Assembly: GCF_014204795.1 (NCBI RefSeq)
Contig: NZ_JACHMB010000001.1
Coordinates: forward strand, 5,964,501 to 6,028,500
Length of the DNA stretch: 64,000 nucleotides
DNA from: Nonomuraea jabiensis
GTDB lineage: Bacteria; Actinomycetota; Actinomycetes; Streptosporangiales; Streptosporangiaceae
Direction: 5' to 3'
Shown here: piece by piece, positions 24,986 through 33,449 of the stretch
Layout of the letters: every line of letters begins with the position of its first letter
Position numbering within the stretch: position 1 is the first letter of the stretch
The notes under the pieces: model-generated
What the model saw: only the letters and a program-made list of their open reading frames with translations
Told to the model about the DNA's origin: nothing
The model's database searches: none
Translations under genes and position numbers: made by a program

Positions 24986-26116
24986 GTGGCTCAGGACAGC
25001 GAAGCGCAGGTCAGGTGGTTGACCACGGCCGTCGTCGCGGTCACCGGGGCGCTGTGGGGGCTCACCCCGCTCGCCTTCCTGCTCGACGGCGATCCGCGCC
25101 GGGCCCTGGTGGCGCTCGTACTGCTGGGAGGGCTGCTCGTGGTGTACGCCAGGATCGTCGCCCGGCACATCGCGGGCACGAGCCAGGGGCCTCACCGGGC
25201 GCGGACCTTCCTGCTGTTCGCCGTCGTCGTCTACGGGGCGATCCCGTTCCAGGGATCGGTGTGGATCTACACGCCGCTCATCGTCGCCACCGCCGGACTC
25301 CTCCTGCTGCCCTTCCGGTACGGCGTCATCGTGCTCCTGGTGGTGGCCGCCGCCGAGTACCCGCTGACGCTCGTCGAGTGGGGCCCCCTGGCCTCCTCCG
25401 CGGCGCAGCGGAGCGCCGGGGTGCTCGTCGCCGCGGTGGTCGCCGCGGGCATCGTGCACTACGCGAGGTTCGTCCGGGAGCTGCGCGAGCTGCGGGTCGC
25501 GCTGGCCGAGATGGCCGTGGACCAGGACCGGCTGCGGCTGGCGGGGCAGCTGCACGACCTGCTCGGCCAGACGCTGGCGTCGATCACCCTGAAGACGGAG
25601 CTGGCCCTGGCCCTGGTCGACGTGGACCGCAAGCAGGCCGCCGCCGAGCTGGAGGGCACGATCGCCATCGCCGGCGAGGCGCGCGCGGAGATCGGCGACG
25701 TCGTGGAGGCCAAACGCTCGCTCGACCTGGGCGCGGAGCTGACGGCGGCCGCCGCGCTGATCGAGCTCACCGGCGCGACCTGCGACCTGCGCCTGGGCTT
25801 CAAGGAGATCGACAAGGAGACCGGCGACGTGCTCGGCTGGACGGTACGCGAGGCGGCCACGAACATCGTCAGGCACAGTGACGCCCGGCACTGCCTGATC
25901 GAGCTGGACGAGGTCGACGGACGCGTCCAACTGCTGGTGCGCAACGACGGCGCCCGCGGCGAAAGGGACCATCAACCCGGTTCGGGGCTCGCCGGGCTGC
26001 GCCGGCGGGTGGAGAAAGTGGGCGGATCCCTGGAGGCGGGCGCCACCGGGGAAGGCGTGTTCCAGATGCGGGTGTGCCTGCCCGCCGTACACGATCGGGA
26101 GAGTGGTCACCGGTGA
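24986..26116 (+). CDS. sensor histidine kinase 2 (DesK type)
   Basis: A 376-residue kinase with about six N-terminal hydrophobic segments, H190 in LAGQLHDLLGQTLASITLK, the N box VREAATNIVRHSDA and the G box GSGLAGLRRRVEKVGG. It starts at GTG 24986 after ATGGGAG, 69 bp after response regulator 1, and overlaps response regulator 2. It is a diverged paralogue of kinase 1, suggesting duplication of the pair. The upstream gap contains TAGTTGATTC (24910-24919), close to the core of the 15-bp repeat seen before precursor genes. Confidence 0.92.
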   Translation: MAQDSEAQVRWLTTAVVAVTGALWGLTPLAFLLDGDPRRALVALVLLGGLLVVYARIVARHIAGTSQGPHRARTFLLFAVVVYGAIPFQGSVWIYTPLIVATAGLLLLPFRYGVIVLLVVAAAEYPLTLVEWGPLASSAAQRSAGVLVAAVVAAGIVHYARFVRELRELRVALAEMAVDQDRLRLAGQLHDLLGQTLASITLKTELALALVDVDRKQAAAELEGTIAIAGEARAEIGDVVEAKRSLDLGAELTAAAALIELTGATCDLRLGFKEIDKETGDVLGWTVREAATNIVRHSDARHCLIELDEVDGRVQLLVRNDGARGERDHQPGSGLAGLRRRVEKVGGSLEAGATGEGVFQMRVCLPAVHDRESGHR

Positions 26117-26736
26117 TTCGCGTCCTGCTCGCAGAGGACCACGGCGTCGTCAGGGGCGCCCTGACAGCTCTACTGAACCTCACGGGCGACATCGAGGTCG
26201 TGGCCGAGGCCGACCGAGGTGACAAGGTCGTCCCGCGCGCCCTCGCCTGCAGCCCGGACGTGGCCGTCATCGACATCGAGATGCCGGGCGTCGACGGCGT
26301 CGAGGCCACCCGCCGTCTCAGACCGGCGATGCCGGACTGCCGCGTGCTCATCCTCACCGGCCTCGCCAGCGCCGCCCTGCTGAAGCGGGCGATGGAAGCG
26401 GGAGCGAGCGGATTCCTGCTCAAGGACGCCCCCACGGAGCGGCTGGCCGAGAGCATTCGCCGCGTCTCCCAGGGCGAGCGGGTGATCGACGCCTCCCTGG
26501 CCCTGGCCGCGATGAGCGCCACGGTGACCCCGCTCACCGAACGGGAGGTGGCCGTGCTGGGGCTGGTCGGGTCGGGCGCCAGCACCGGCGAGATCGCCGC
26601 AGAACTGCACCTGTCGGCGGCGACGGTCCGCAACTACATCTCCAGCGCCATCACCAAGACCGGCGCCCGGAACAGGACCGACGCCGTCCGCATCGCCGCC
26701 GAATCCGGCTGGATCGAAGGCCTCCGCCACCCCTGA
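26113..26736 (+). CDS. NarL/LuxR-type response regulator 2
   Basis: A 207-residue regulator with receiver motif AEDHG, D54 in AVIDIEMPG, and HTH PLTEREVAVLGLVGSGASTG then ELHLSAATVRNYISSAITKTG. Its start overlaps kinase 2. It is paralogous to regulator 1. Direct repeats at 26811-26843 directly downstream may be its target. Confidence 0.92.
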   Translation: MIRVLLAEDHGVVRGALTALLNLTGDIEVVAEADRGDKVVPRALACSPDVAVIDIEMPGVDGVEATRRLRPAMPDCRVLILTGLASAALLKRAMEAGASGFLLKDAPTERLAESIRRVSQGERVIDASLALAAMSATVTPLTEREVAVLGLVGSGASTGEIAAELHLSAATVRNYISSAITKTGARNRTDAVRIAAESGWIEGLRHP

Positions 26737-26810
26737 CCGCCCCTCGCCCCACCGACCCTCGCCCATCCGGCACCCCCATCCCGGGAGCGACCGGGCGCGG
26801 CGAAAGCGCG

Positions 26811-26855
26811 ACGACAACGCCACGACAACCCCACGACAGGTCCACTTCCTAACGT
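26811..26855 (+). promoter_or_regulatory. three 11-bp-phased direct repeats before a -10
   Basis: ACGACAACGCC, ACGACAACCCC and ACGACAGGTCC are consecutive 11-bp units (26811-26843). A TAACGT -10-like hexamer (26850-26855) lies 10 bp after the last heptamer. Heptamer repeats at 11-bp phasing just upstream of a -10 are the classic layout for activators bound on one DNA face (SARP-type or response regulators). The downstream gene starts at 26899. Confidence 0.5.
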
Positions 26856-26898
26856 GTCCGTGCAAGGGGGACCCGGTTCGACACGGAGGGGAAAACAC

Positions 26899-27398
26899 AT
26901 GCGTGGAAGGCAACTCACCCTGGTCGTGGCTTCGGCGGCCGTCGTCACGGGGGCGCTCCTGACCGCCCCGGCCGCAGCGGGGGCGGCGACGACCACGGGC
27001 ACGACAGCGACGACGGGGCGCGGGCGGCGGCAGGGCCGATCGACTGCGGCGGCTGGTGGCACTACACCGGAAACAACCCGCAGTCCGTACGGATGGTGCG
27101 GTGGGGCGGCGCCAACGGGCGTCCCCAGTTCAACGTCATGTCCGGCTACATCCAGGGCATCCAGCACGGCTGGGCCCAGCTCTCCGGAGCCAAGAAGGGC
27201 GACTGGGTCACGCTGGACGTGACCACCGACGGCGGCAGGACGTGGGGCTACTGCGGGCCGTTCGAGGCACGCTGGGACGGCGAGATCGTCATAACGCCGG
27301 CCGCGCGCACGTCAAGCGACCCGAACCTGAAGTTCCGCGCCTGCGGTGCTCCGGCGGGAGTCCCCGGCAGCCGGGCGGTCTGCACGACGCCCTGGTGA
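26899..27398 (+). pseudogene. small secreted protein gene with a frameshift
   Basis: Translation from the ATG at 26899 (GGAGGGG upstream) gives a clear signal peptide, MRGRQLTLVVASAAVVTGAL then LTAPAAAGAAT. The frame then runs into low-quality sequence. From ~27018 another frame carries a coherent mature protein: PIDCGGWWHYTGNNPQSVRM, then GDWVTLDVTTDGGRTWGYCG and three Cys in total. One base missing from the GGGG run at 27015-27018 would join them into a ~165-residue protein. This could be a true inactivating indel or a sequencing error. The role is unknown; the strong upstream repeat promoter suggests regulated secretion. Confidence 0.65.
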
Positions 27399-27416
27399 TC
27401 TGACCCGGGGGACACG

Positions 27417-27716
27417 TCAGTGAGAGGTTGAGTGGCGTTGCGGGCGCGGCGCCGGCCCTGGGGCGCCTGGCACCGGGGCCGGCATGCCCGTCAGTTTCCC
27501 GGCGACGTGCTCGTGGTCGTCGCCGGGGGAGAGGCACAACGCGATCACCAGGTCAACGGCCAGCTGCGTGGGGAGCTTGCGAACGCGACGCTCCCGGCAT
27601 CCGTGCGTGGCGATGGCCGCGTCCAGGACCTGGCGAGGGATCCCCGAGGTCAGCGCGCCAACCGCGACCAGATCCGTCAACCACCCCGAACCGCCTGCGT
27701 CACCCGGCAAGATCAC
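27417..27716 (-). pseudogene. IS4-type transposase N-terminal remnant
   Basis: This 99-residue reading frame matches the N-terminal domain of IS4-family transposases: DLVAVGALTSGIPRQVLDAA, then GCRERRVRKLPTQLAVDLVI and ALCLSPGDDHEHVAGKLTG. It then becomes Pro-rich and stops. The DDE catalytic domain is absent. It lies next to a tRNA-like fragment and marks the boundary of a rearranged zone. Confidence 0.65.
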
Positions 27717-27756
27717 CGGGCGACGCTACCAGCAAGATCGCTGTGTAAACGGCATT

Positions 27757-27813
27757 CGAGCGCTTACCGGTCTCCTAAGCGGGTGCTGCAGGCTCGAATC
27801 CTGCCGGGGGCAC
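27757..27813 (+). pseudogene. tRNA-Arg(CCT) 3' fragment
   Basis: The segment contains an anticodon-loop sequence CTCCTAA, the T-arm GCAGG-CTCGAAT-CCTGC and the acceptor 3' strand CGGGGGCAC. This is the layout expected for the 3' two-thirds of actinobacterial tRNA-Arg(CCT). The 5' acceptor and D-arm are missing and the anticodon stem has mismatches. Such 3' tRNA fragments are usual footprints of integrative elements (att sites). Confidence 0.65.
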
Positions 27814-28172
27814 TCGTCTCGATCAGGCAAAACAAGCCCCTGACCAAGCGAAACATCGGTAGGGGTATCCGACGGTGTACGGCTACCGCCGATCGTTTGC
27901 GGACGATCCTTAACAATGCCTTCCCACGGGATGCCCCGTCGGAGTCACGGGGTCCCGTCGAAAGATCCTCGCCGAGCGCGAGTACGTCGTCGGGGGACGA
28001 TCCCCGCGCCGGCGGGGGTCCCGGCGTCAGCTTCCGCGCGCGTGCACGGCGATGCCTGGATCGGCAACGCGGTGGGCCGACGGCGGCGAGGTGGTGCTGG
28101 ATCAGCCGCGGGCTCTGCCGCGAGCACGTGTTCCGCGCTCCTGGGTGGAGTGACGCACGTCACGTCGGGTCC
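27814..28172 (+). other. non-coding stretch, no gene seen
   Basis: No reading frame here has recognisable protein character. The palindrome TGACG-CA-CGTCA lies near 28150-28161, next to the ECF41-type promoter. Confidence 0.4.
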
Positions 28173-28199
28173 TGTCACGTCGCTCCGACCCCCGGTGTC
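28173..28199 (+). promoter_or_regulatory. ECF41-type sigma promoter
   Basis: TGTCACG (28173-28179), exactly 16 bp, then TGTC (28196-28199) closely matches the ECF41 promoter pattern I recall from the literature (TGTCACA, ~16 bp, CGTC). An ECF41-type sigma factor is encoded two genes' overlap downstream (29404). The oxidoreductase ATG follows 9 nt after the -10, so the transcript is nearly leaderless. Confidence 0.6.
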
Positions 28200-28207
28200 T
28201 TGAGGGC

Positions 28208-29407
28208 ATGACCGAACACAACACCTCCCACAAGGTCGTGGTCATCGGTGGCGGTTACGCCGGAACGCTGGCGGCCAACCGTCTGCGGATGCGCGACGAC
28301 GTCGACATCACCCTGGTCAATCCGCGCCCGGAGTTCGTCGAACGCATCCGGCTGCACCAGTTCGTGGCCCGTACCGGCGACGTTACGATCGACTACGACA
28401 CGCTGCTCGGCGAGGGCATCCAACTGGTCGTCGACAGCGCAACGCGCATTGACACCGCCGCCCGCACCGTGCGGCTGGCGTCGGGCCGCGCGCTGGACTA
28501 CGACTACATCATCTACGCCGTCGGCAGCACCGGCGCAGTCCCGTCGGTGCCAGGCGCGGCCGAATTCGCTTGGCCCATCGCGGAATTGGAGTCCGCGCAG
28601 CGGCTGCGCGCCAGGCTGGAGGAGCTGCCCCTCGATGCTCCGGTCACCGTGGTCGGCGGCGGATTGACCGGCGTCGAGACGGCCGCCGAACTGGCCGAAC
28701 AAGGGCGCAAGGTCACGCTGGTGTGTGGCCGGACCCTGGCGCCCTACCTCAGCGCAGGGGGGCGCCGATACGTCGCCAAATGGCTGACCCGCCATGGTGT
28801 CGCCGTGCTCGAGGGCGGCGCGGTGACCGAGGTTCGGCCGGACGCGGTCGTCCTGGCCGACGGTTCTGCCGACAGCGTGGTGCGTCCGAGCGCACTGACC
28901 ATCTGGACGGCCGGTTTCGGCCTGCCGGAGCTGGCGGCGGCGAGCGGGCTGCGCACCGACGCGCTCGGCCGGCTGCTCACCGACGAGACGCTGACCAGCA
29001 TCGACGACGACCGCATCGTCGCGGCCGGCGACGCCGCCGCACCGTCGGGCCAGCCGCTGCGGATGAGCGGCTACGCCGCAGGGCCGCTCGGGGCGCAGGC
29101 CGCCGACACCGTGCTGAGCCGCATCGCGGGGACCGAACCGGCGGTGATCAACCTGGCCTTCACAGGCGCGTGCGTCAGCCTCGGCCGGCACGCCGGCATC
29201 AGACAGATCGCCGGTAAGGACGACACCGCGGTGAACATCTACATCCCCGGCCGCATGGGCGCAATAATCAAGGAAGTGACCTGCAAGTTCGTGGTGTCGA
29301 AGAGGATCCGCGGTGAGGCAGGCAAGCCAGGTTCCATGGGCTGGCCCAAGGGCGGCCCGCGCCCCGAACAGCTGGCCTCCGCTGCACGGGGGGTCACCTC
29401 CCCGTGA
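28208..29407 (+). CDS. FAD/NAD(P)-dependent oxidoreductase (NDH-2-like)
   Basis: A 399-residue two-dinucleotide-binding-domain flavoprotein: VVVIGGGYAGTLAANRL (FAD site), VTVVGGGLTGVETAAELAEQ (NAD(P)H site, ~residues 146-165) and IVAAGDAAAPSGQP (FAD ribityl-binding motif). It resembles NDH-2-type dehydrogenases that reduce quinones. Its GTGA overlap with the ECF sigma gene and the promoter type indicate that it is a member of the sigma factor's regulon, the usual ECF41 arrangement with an oxidoreductase neighbour. Confidence 0.9.
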   Translation: MTEHNTSHKVVVIGGGYAGTLAANRLRMRDDVDITLVNPRPEFVERIRLHQFVARTGDVTIDYDTLLGEGIQLVVDSATRIDTAARTVRLASGRALDYDYIIYAVGSTGAVPSVPGAAEFAWPIAELESAQRLRARLEELPLDAPVTVVGGGLTGVETAAELAEQGRKVTLVCGRTLAPYLSAGGRRYVAKWLTRHGVAVLEGGAVTEVRPDAVVLADGSADSVVRPSALTIWTAGFGLPELAAASGLRTDALGRLLTDETLTSIDDDRIVAAGDAAAPSGQPLRMSGYAAGPLGAQAADTVLSRIAGTEPAVINLAFTGACVSLGRHAGIRQIAGKDDTAVNIYIPGRMGAIIKEVTCKFVVSKRIRGEAGKPGSMGWPKGGPRPEQLASAARGVTSP

Positions 29408-30297
29408 GCGCCGACGAGCACGCCGAGCGATTCACCGTGTTGCGGCCGCTGCTGTTCACCATCGTGTACGAGATACTCGGCTCGGCGACCGAATCCGACG
29501 ACGTGCTGCAGGACAGCTATCTGCGGTGGGCCAAGGTGGATCTCGCGACGGTGCGGGACACCAAGTCATATCTGGCGCGGCTGGTGACCCGTCAGGCGCT
29601 CAACGCCTTGCGGGCGAGCACGCGCCGTCGCGAGGAGTACGTCGGCTCCTGGCTGCCCGAGCCGCTGCTGCTGGAGGAGAACGACGCGTCGGCCGATGTG
29701 GTGCTCGCCGAGTCGGTGTCGATGGCGATGCTCGTGCTGCTCGAAACGCTCACCCCCGATGAGCGCGCGGTGTTCGTGCTGCGCGAGGTGTTCGGGTTCG
29801 ACTACGACGAGATCGCCGCAGCGGTGGGCAAGTCCGTGGTGACGGTGCGCCAGATGGCGCACCGCGCCCGCGGGCACGTACAGGCGCGGCGTAAACGTTT
29901 CGACCCCGTCGACGCTGGGACGACCACGCGGATCACCGAGCAGTTCATGTCCGCGGCGGCGACCGGTGACATGGAAGGGCTGCTCTCGCTGCTCGCGCCG
30001 GACGCCACGTGGACCGCCGACAGCGGCGGCAAGGTCACCGCGGCGCGCCAGCCGGTGGTGGGCGCGGAGAAGGTGGCCGGGCTTGTCATGGAACTGTTCC
30101 GCGCGGGACGGGTGCCGGACGCGCGGATCGAGATGGTCAACTGCAACAACGCGCCCGCGATGGCCGCCTACGACGGCGATCACCTGGTAGGCGTCTGCCT
30201 GTTCGAGGTTGGCGACGGGAAGATCACCAACTTCTACGTCATTCGCAACCCGGACAAACTCCTCGCATTGACGGTTCCGCGTCAGATCAGCCGGTAG
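29404..30297 (+). CDS. ECF41-type RNA polymerase sigma factor
   Basis: A 297-residue sigma factor with sigma-2 (FTIVYEILGSATESDDVLQD, then YLRWAKVD) and sigma-4 (LTPDERAVFVLREVFGFDYD, then MAHRARGHVQ), followed by a ~100-residue SnoaL/NTF2-like C-terminal domain (TTRITEQFMSAAATGDMEGL). The fused SnoaL-like domain modulates activity in this group, replacing an anti-sigma factor. It is translationally coupled to the oxidoreductase. Confidence 0.93.
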   Translation: MSADEHAERFTVLRPLLFTIVYEILGSATESDDVLQDSYLRWAKVDLATVRDTKSYLARLVTRQALNALRASTRRREEYVGSWLPEPLLLEENDASADVVLAESVSMAMLVLLETLTPDERAVFVLREVFGFDYDEIAAAVGKSVVTVRQMAHRARGHVQARRKRFDPVDAGTTTRITEQFMSAAATGDMEGLLSLLAPDATWTADSGGKVTAARQPVVGAEKVAGLVMELFRAGRVPDARIEMVNCNNAPAMAAYDGDHLVGVCLFEVGDGKITNFYVIRNPDKLLALTVPRQISR

Positions 30298-30469
30298 GAG
30301 TCGGCAAGCCGCAGCGCAGTAGGTCGCGATCGCGCATGTCTGGCGCAGGCGGAGTTGCCGCTGCAGACGCGGCGCGGCAGGTGACACGTCCTGTGGCGAT
30401 CGACGAACGCGTCTCTCCCCCTGCGCGTGTGTTGACCAATTCGACTGAAGGATGACCAAGGAGTTGACC

Positions 30470-31981
30470 ATGACCGATACACAGGTAGTGATCGCCGGAG
30501 CGGGGCCGACCGGGCTGATGCTCGCGTGCGAGCTGGGGCTCGCCGGGATCGACGTGCTCGTCCTCGAGCGGCTCCCGGAGCCTCGAACGGTGGAATCGCG
30601 GGCCGGAGGCCTGCACATCCGCACGATGGAGGTGCTCGATCAGCGGGGTCTGCTCGACGGGTTCCTCGAACGCGGACGGCCGAGGCAGGACGTGCACTTC
30701 TCCGGACTGGGTCTCGACTTGTCCGATATGGCGACGCGATATCCGTACGCTCTGCTCATCTTGCAGGCCGAGGTGGAACGGCTGCTGGAGGAGCGCGCGG
30801 CGCAGTTGGGGGTACGGCTGCGCCGCGGCGCCGAGGTGACGGGGTTCACCCAGGACGAAACGGGTGTCACGGTGGAGCTCGCGGACGGGTCGCGCGTCCG
30901 GGCGGACTACCTCGTCGGCTGCGACGGGGGCCGCAGCACCGTGCGCGGGCTCGCCGGCATCGAGTTCCCCGGCACCCCGGCCACGATGACCGCGATGCTC
31001 GGCGACGTCGAGCTCGCCGAGCCGCCCGGGGCCGACATCTTCCAGGAGCGGCGCGAGCACGGCAGATTCTCGGTGCTGTCGTACGGTCCGGGCTGGTACC
31101 GGGTGCTGACCAACGAGTTCGATCACGTCGCCGGCCGGGACGAACCGGTGACCCTGGAGACCCTCCGCAAGGCCATGCTCAAGATCGCCGGTACGGACTT
31201 CGGGATGCACTCACCGCGCTGGCTCTCCCGGCACGGCGACGCGGCACGCCAGGCCGACCGTTACCGCGTGGGCCGGGTTCTCCTGGCCGGCGACGCCGCG
31301 CACGTCCACTTCCCGGCGGGCGGTCAGGGCCTGAACACCGGCGTGCAGGACGCGGTCAACCTCGGCTGGAAGCTCGCCGCCGTCGTCCGTGGCCACGCCC
31401 AGGACCTGCTGCTCGACACCTACCACGCCGAACGCCATCCGGTCGCCGCCCGCGTCCTGCACAACACCCGCGCCCAGACCGCACTCTGGCGGGTGGACGA
31501 CCACACCTCCGCTCTACGCCAGATACTGGACGATCTCATCGGCATCGACGAGGTACGGCTGCGCCTGGCAGGCATGATCACGGCAACCGACCTCCAGTAC
31601 CCGATGGAGGGGACCGACGACCTTCTCGGCCGCCGGATCCCGGATCTCGACCTCGACCGCGGCCGCGTCTACGAACTCCTGCACCGCGCCCATGCGGTTC
31701 TGCTGGATCTTGGCGGTCTCCCACCGCTCGACAGCGTCGTCACCGGCTGGGCGGACCGAGTGGATCTCGTTCGCGCCCGTCCTGCCGAGGGCTCCGATCT
31801 AGGCGTGGACGCCGTATTCATCCGTCCCGACGGACATGTCGCCTGGGTGACCCGCGCCGGCGAGCGGCCAGACTTCGACGCGCTCCGGACCGCCCTCACG
31901 ACGTGGCTCGGCCCGGCCGGCCTTGGCGGTGCGCACGTACACCACCGGCCCGCCCCGCGGGCCACGCCAACCCCGGATTAG
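30470..31981 (+). CDS. FAD-dependent aromatic monooxygenase
   Basis: A 503-residue class A flavoprotein hydroxylase. The ATG at 30470 is preferred over 30452 because AAGGAG lies 6 nt before it. It has the Rossmann motif VVIAGAGPTGLMLACELGLA, the DG motif YLVGCDGGRSTVRGLAGI and the GD motif VLLAGDAAHVHFPAGGQGLN. The C-terminal thioredoxin-like tail is shared with polyketide hydroxylases and rifampicin monooxygenase-like enzymes. It uses NADPH and O2 to hydroxylate an aromatic substrate. It is the last gene of the island between the two tRNA-like fragments. Confidence 0.92.
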   Translation: MTDTQVVIAGAGPTGLMLACELGLAGIDVLVLERLPEPRTVESRAGGLHIRTMEVLDQRGLLDGFLERGRPRQDVHFSGLGLDLSDMATRYPYALLILQAEVERLLEERAAQLGVRLRRGAEVTGFTQDETGVTVELADGSRVRADYLVGCDGGRSTVRGLAGIEFPGTPATMTAMLGDVELAEPPGADIFQERREHGRFSVLSYGPGWYRVLTNEFDHVAGRDEPVTLETLRKAMLKIAGTDFGMHSPRWLSRHGDAARQADRYRVGRVLLAGDAAHVHFPAGGQGLNTGVQDAVNLGWKLAAVVRGHAQDLLLDTYHAERHPVAARVLHNTRAQTALWRVDDHTSALRQILDDLIGIDEVRLRLAGMITATDLQYPMEGTDDLLGRRIPDLDLDRGRVYELLHRAHAVLLDLGGLPPLDSVVTGWADRVDLVRARPAEGSDLGVDAVFIRPDGHVAWVTRAGERPDFDALRTALTTWLGPAGLGGAHVHHRPAPRATPTPD

Positions 31982-32482
31982 TGCACAAATCCCGCCCCAG
32001 CCAGCTCATCTGGGCTGTCCTCGACCCATGTCCTTGCCACCAGATCGAGCCCATGACGTTCTAGCGCTGCTGCTGCGCCCCGCCCGCCGAACCAGGCGCT
32101 GTACGCGTTCTCGACTCCCCGGACCCTTCGTCTCGATCTATCAGAGTGCACCGTGGAGGTCGCTGGCCGGGAACTCGTGGTTGGCGACGTGATGCTGTGT
32201 CGTCGCCACGCGTGTCGTCGTCGCGGACCCAGAGAGCGCCTTGGAGGCGCTCGATCCCGGCAGGGCCGAGGGCCATGTGGTGAGCCTCCGGCCCGAGGGC
32301 AACGAACACTTCCTTGCCTTCATGCCGGCCAAGTGGCCCAGCGATCACATGGTCTGTAGTTCCGACGCCGTGGGGTCGACCGGAGTTGACCGAGCCCGCG
32401 GCCCGAACGGAATCCGAGCCTTCCCAACGACGGTAACCAACGTGTCATCTATGACAAAGACGCAGGTGGACAGCATGATCGA
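31982..32482 (+). other. non-coding or decayed stretch, no gene seen
   Basis: Several short frames exist but none shows recognisable protein features, and the composition is less GC-biased at codon third positions than in flanking genes. It is probably decayed DNA between the monooxygenase gene and the second tRNA-like fragment. Confidence 0.4.
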
Positions 32483-32541
32483 GCTCTGTAGCTCACTGGA
32501 CTCCTAAAGCGGGTCCGCAGACATCCGATCTGCCTAGAGTG
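32483..32541 (+). pseudogene. second tRNA-Arg(CCT)-like fragment
   Basis: GTAGCTCACTGG resembles a D-arm start. It is followed by ACTCCTAAAGCGGGT (anticodon region) and the paired GCAGA-CATCCGA-TCTGC arm. It aligns with the fragment at 27757-27813 over CTCCTAA(A)GCGGGT and the T-arm but is more degraded and lacks ten or so bases between the D and anticodon arms. Together the two copies bracket 4.7 kb. Confidence 0.5.
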
Positions 32542-32596
32542 TCAAATCCTTGGCACTGGCGAAGCCTTCAAGATCGGTGCGCGGGATTATGGACGG

Positions 32597-32719
32597 ATGT
32601 CTGGGCCAAGAATCCGCGTCGCTGCCTACGTCCTCCGCTACCGGTCCACCCCGGAGCTCCTTGTCTTCGATCATGTCGACGCACCCGAAGCCGGCACCCA
32701 AGTGCCGGCGGGAGGGGTC
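32597..32719 (+). pseudogene. Nudix hydrolase N-terminal remnant
   Basis: The ~41-codon frame reads RIRVAAYVLRYRSTPELLVF, then DHVDAPEAGTQVPAGGV. This is the start of a Nudix domain up to the point where the Nudix box (GxxxxxEx7REUxEExGU) should begin. The box is absent. The sequence then runs into a truncated XRE-family regulator in another frame, marking a deletion junction. Confidence 0.6.
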
Positions 32720-32756
32720 CTGCAAATCACTAAGCTCCCGAATGCGATGTCACACC

Positions 32757-33449
32757 TCCCTCATCAGCCACGTCGAAAGAGGGCGACGAACGCCAACGCT
32801 TGAGTTCGCCGAGGCTGCGGATCGAGCCTTCGAACTCGACGGCCACTTCGTACACCTGTACAGGCAGATCTCCCAGTCACCCGCTCTGGGCTGGTTTGCG
32901 CGATGGGTGGAGGAGATAGAGCCTCAGGCGGTCATCCTTCAATCGTGGGATCCGCTACTGGTTCCGGGATTGCTCCAGACTCCGGAGTACGCGCGAGCCA
33001 TCTTCTCGACGACATCACCTCCTGACCGCGTGGAGGACCGAGTCCAGGCTCGAATGCGACGCATGCAGATCTTCGACGGGCCGAGCCCTCCAGCGTTCCT
33101 TGCGCTGATCGACGAGAGCGTGCTCGATCGCCCTATCGGAGGACCGGCAGTCCTCCTGGACCAGCTTCTCTACCTGCAAAAACTGTCGCAGCACCCGCGA
33201 ATCACCATCCAGCTGGTGCCCGTGGCGGCTGGATGTGTAGTCGGCATGATCAGCGCATTTGCGCTCGCCCGTCTACGCGACGGCACTGAGGTGGTGTCGG
33301 CAGACTCGATCCTGTCGGGCCACGTCACCGGCGATCACGATGCAGTAGCGCAACTCAAGGTGAGATATGACAGCATCAGAGCGGACGCACACCCACAAAC
33401 AGTCTCACAACGGGCAATAGGGGATGCGATAAGGAAATGGTCAAAGTGA
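32757..33449 (+). pseudogene. XRE/DUF5753 regulator lacking its HTH
   Basis: The frame (open from 32550) becomes recognisable at SLISHVERGRRTPTLEFAEA, the last helices of an XRE-type HTH, and continues through the DUF5753 domain (WEPxxVPGLLQTPEYARAIF-like: SWDPLLVPGLLQTPEYARAI) to IGDAIRKWSK. The first ~40 residues of the usual HTH are missing, replaced by the Nudix remnant. Whether it is still translated is unclear. A DUF397 gene overlaps its end, as is normal for this pair. Confidence 0.7.

Noticed and set aside
32061..32507. Small ORFs on both strands between the monooxygenase and the XRE remnant
   Set aside because: No ribosome sites or domain signatures; probably random frames in decayed DNA.
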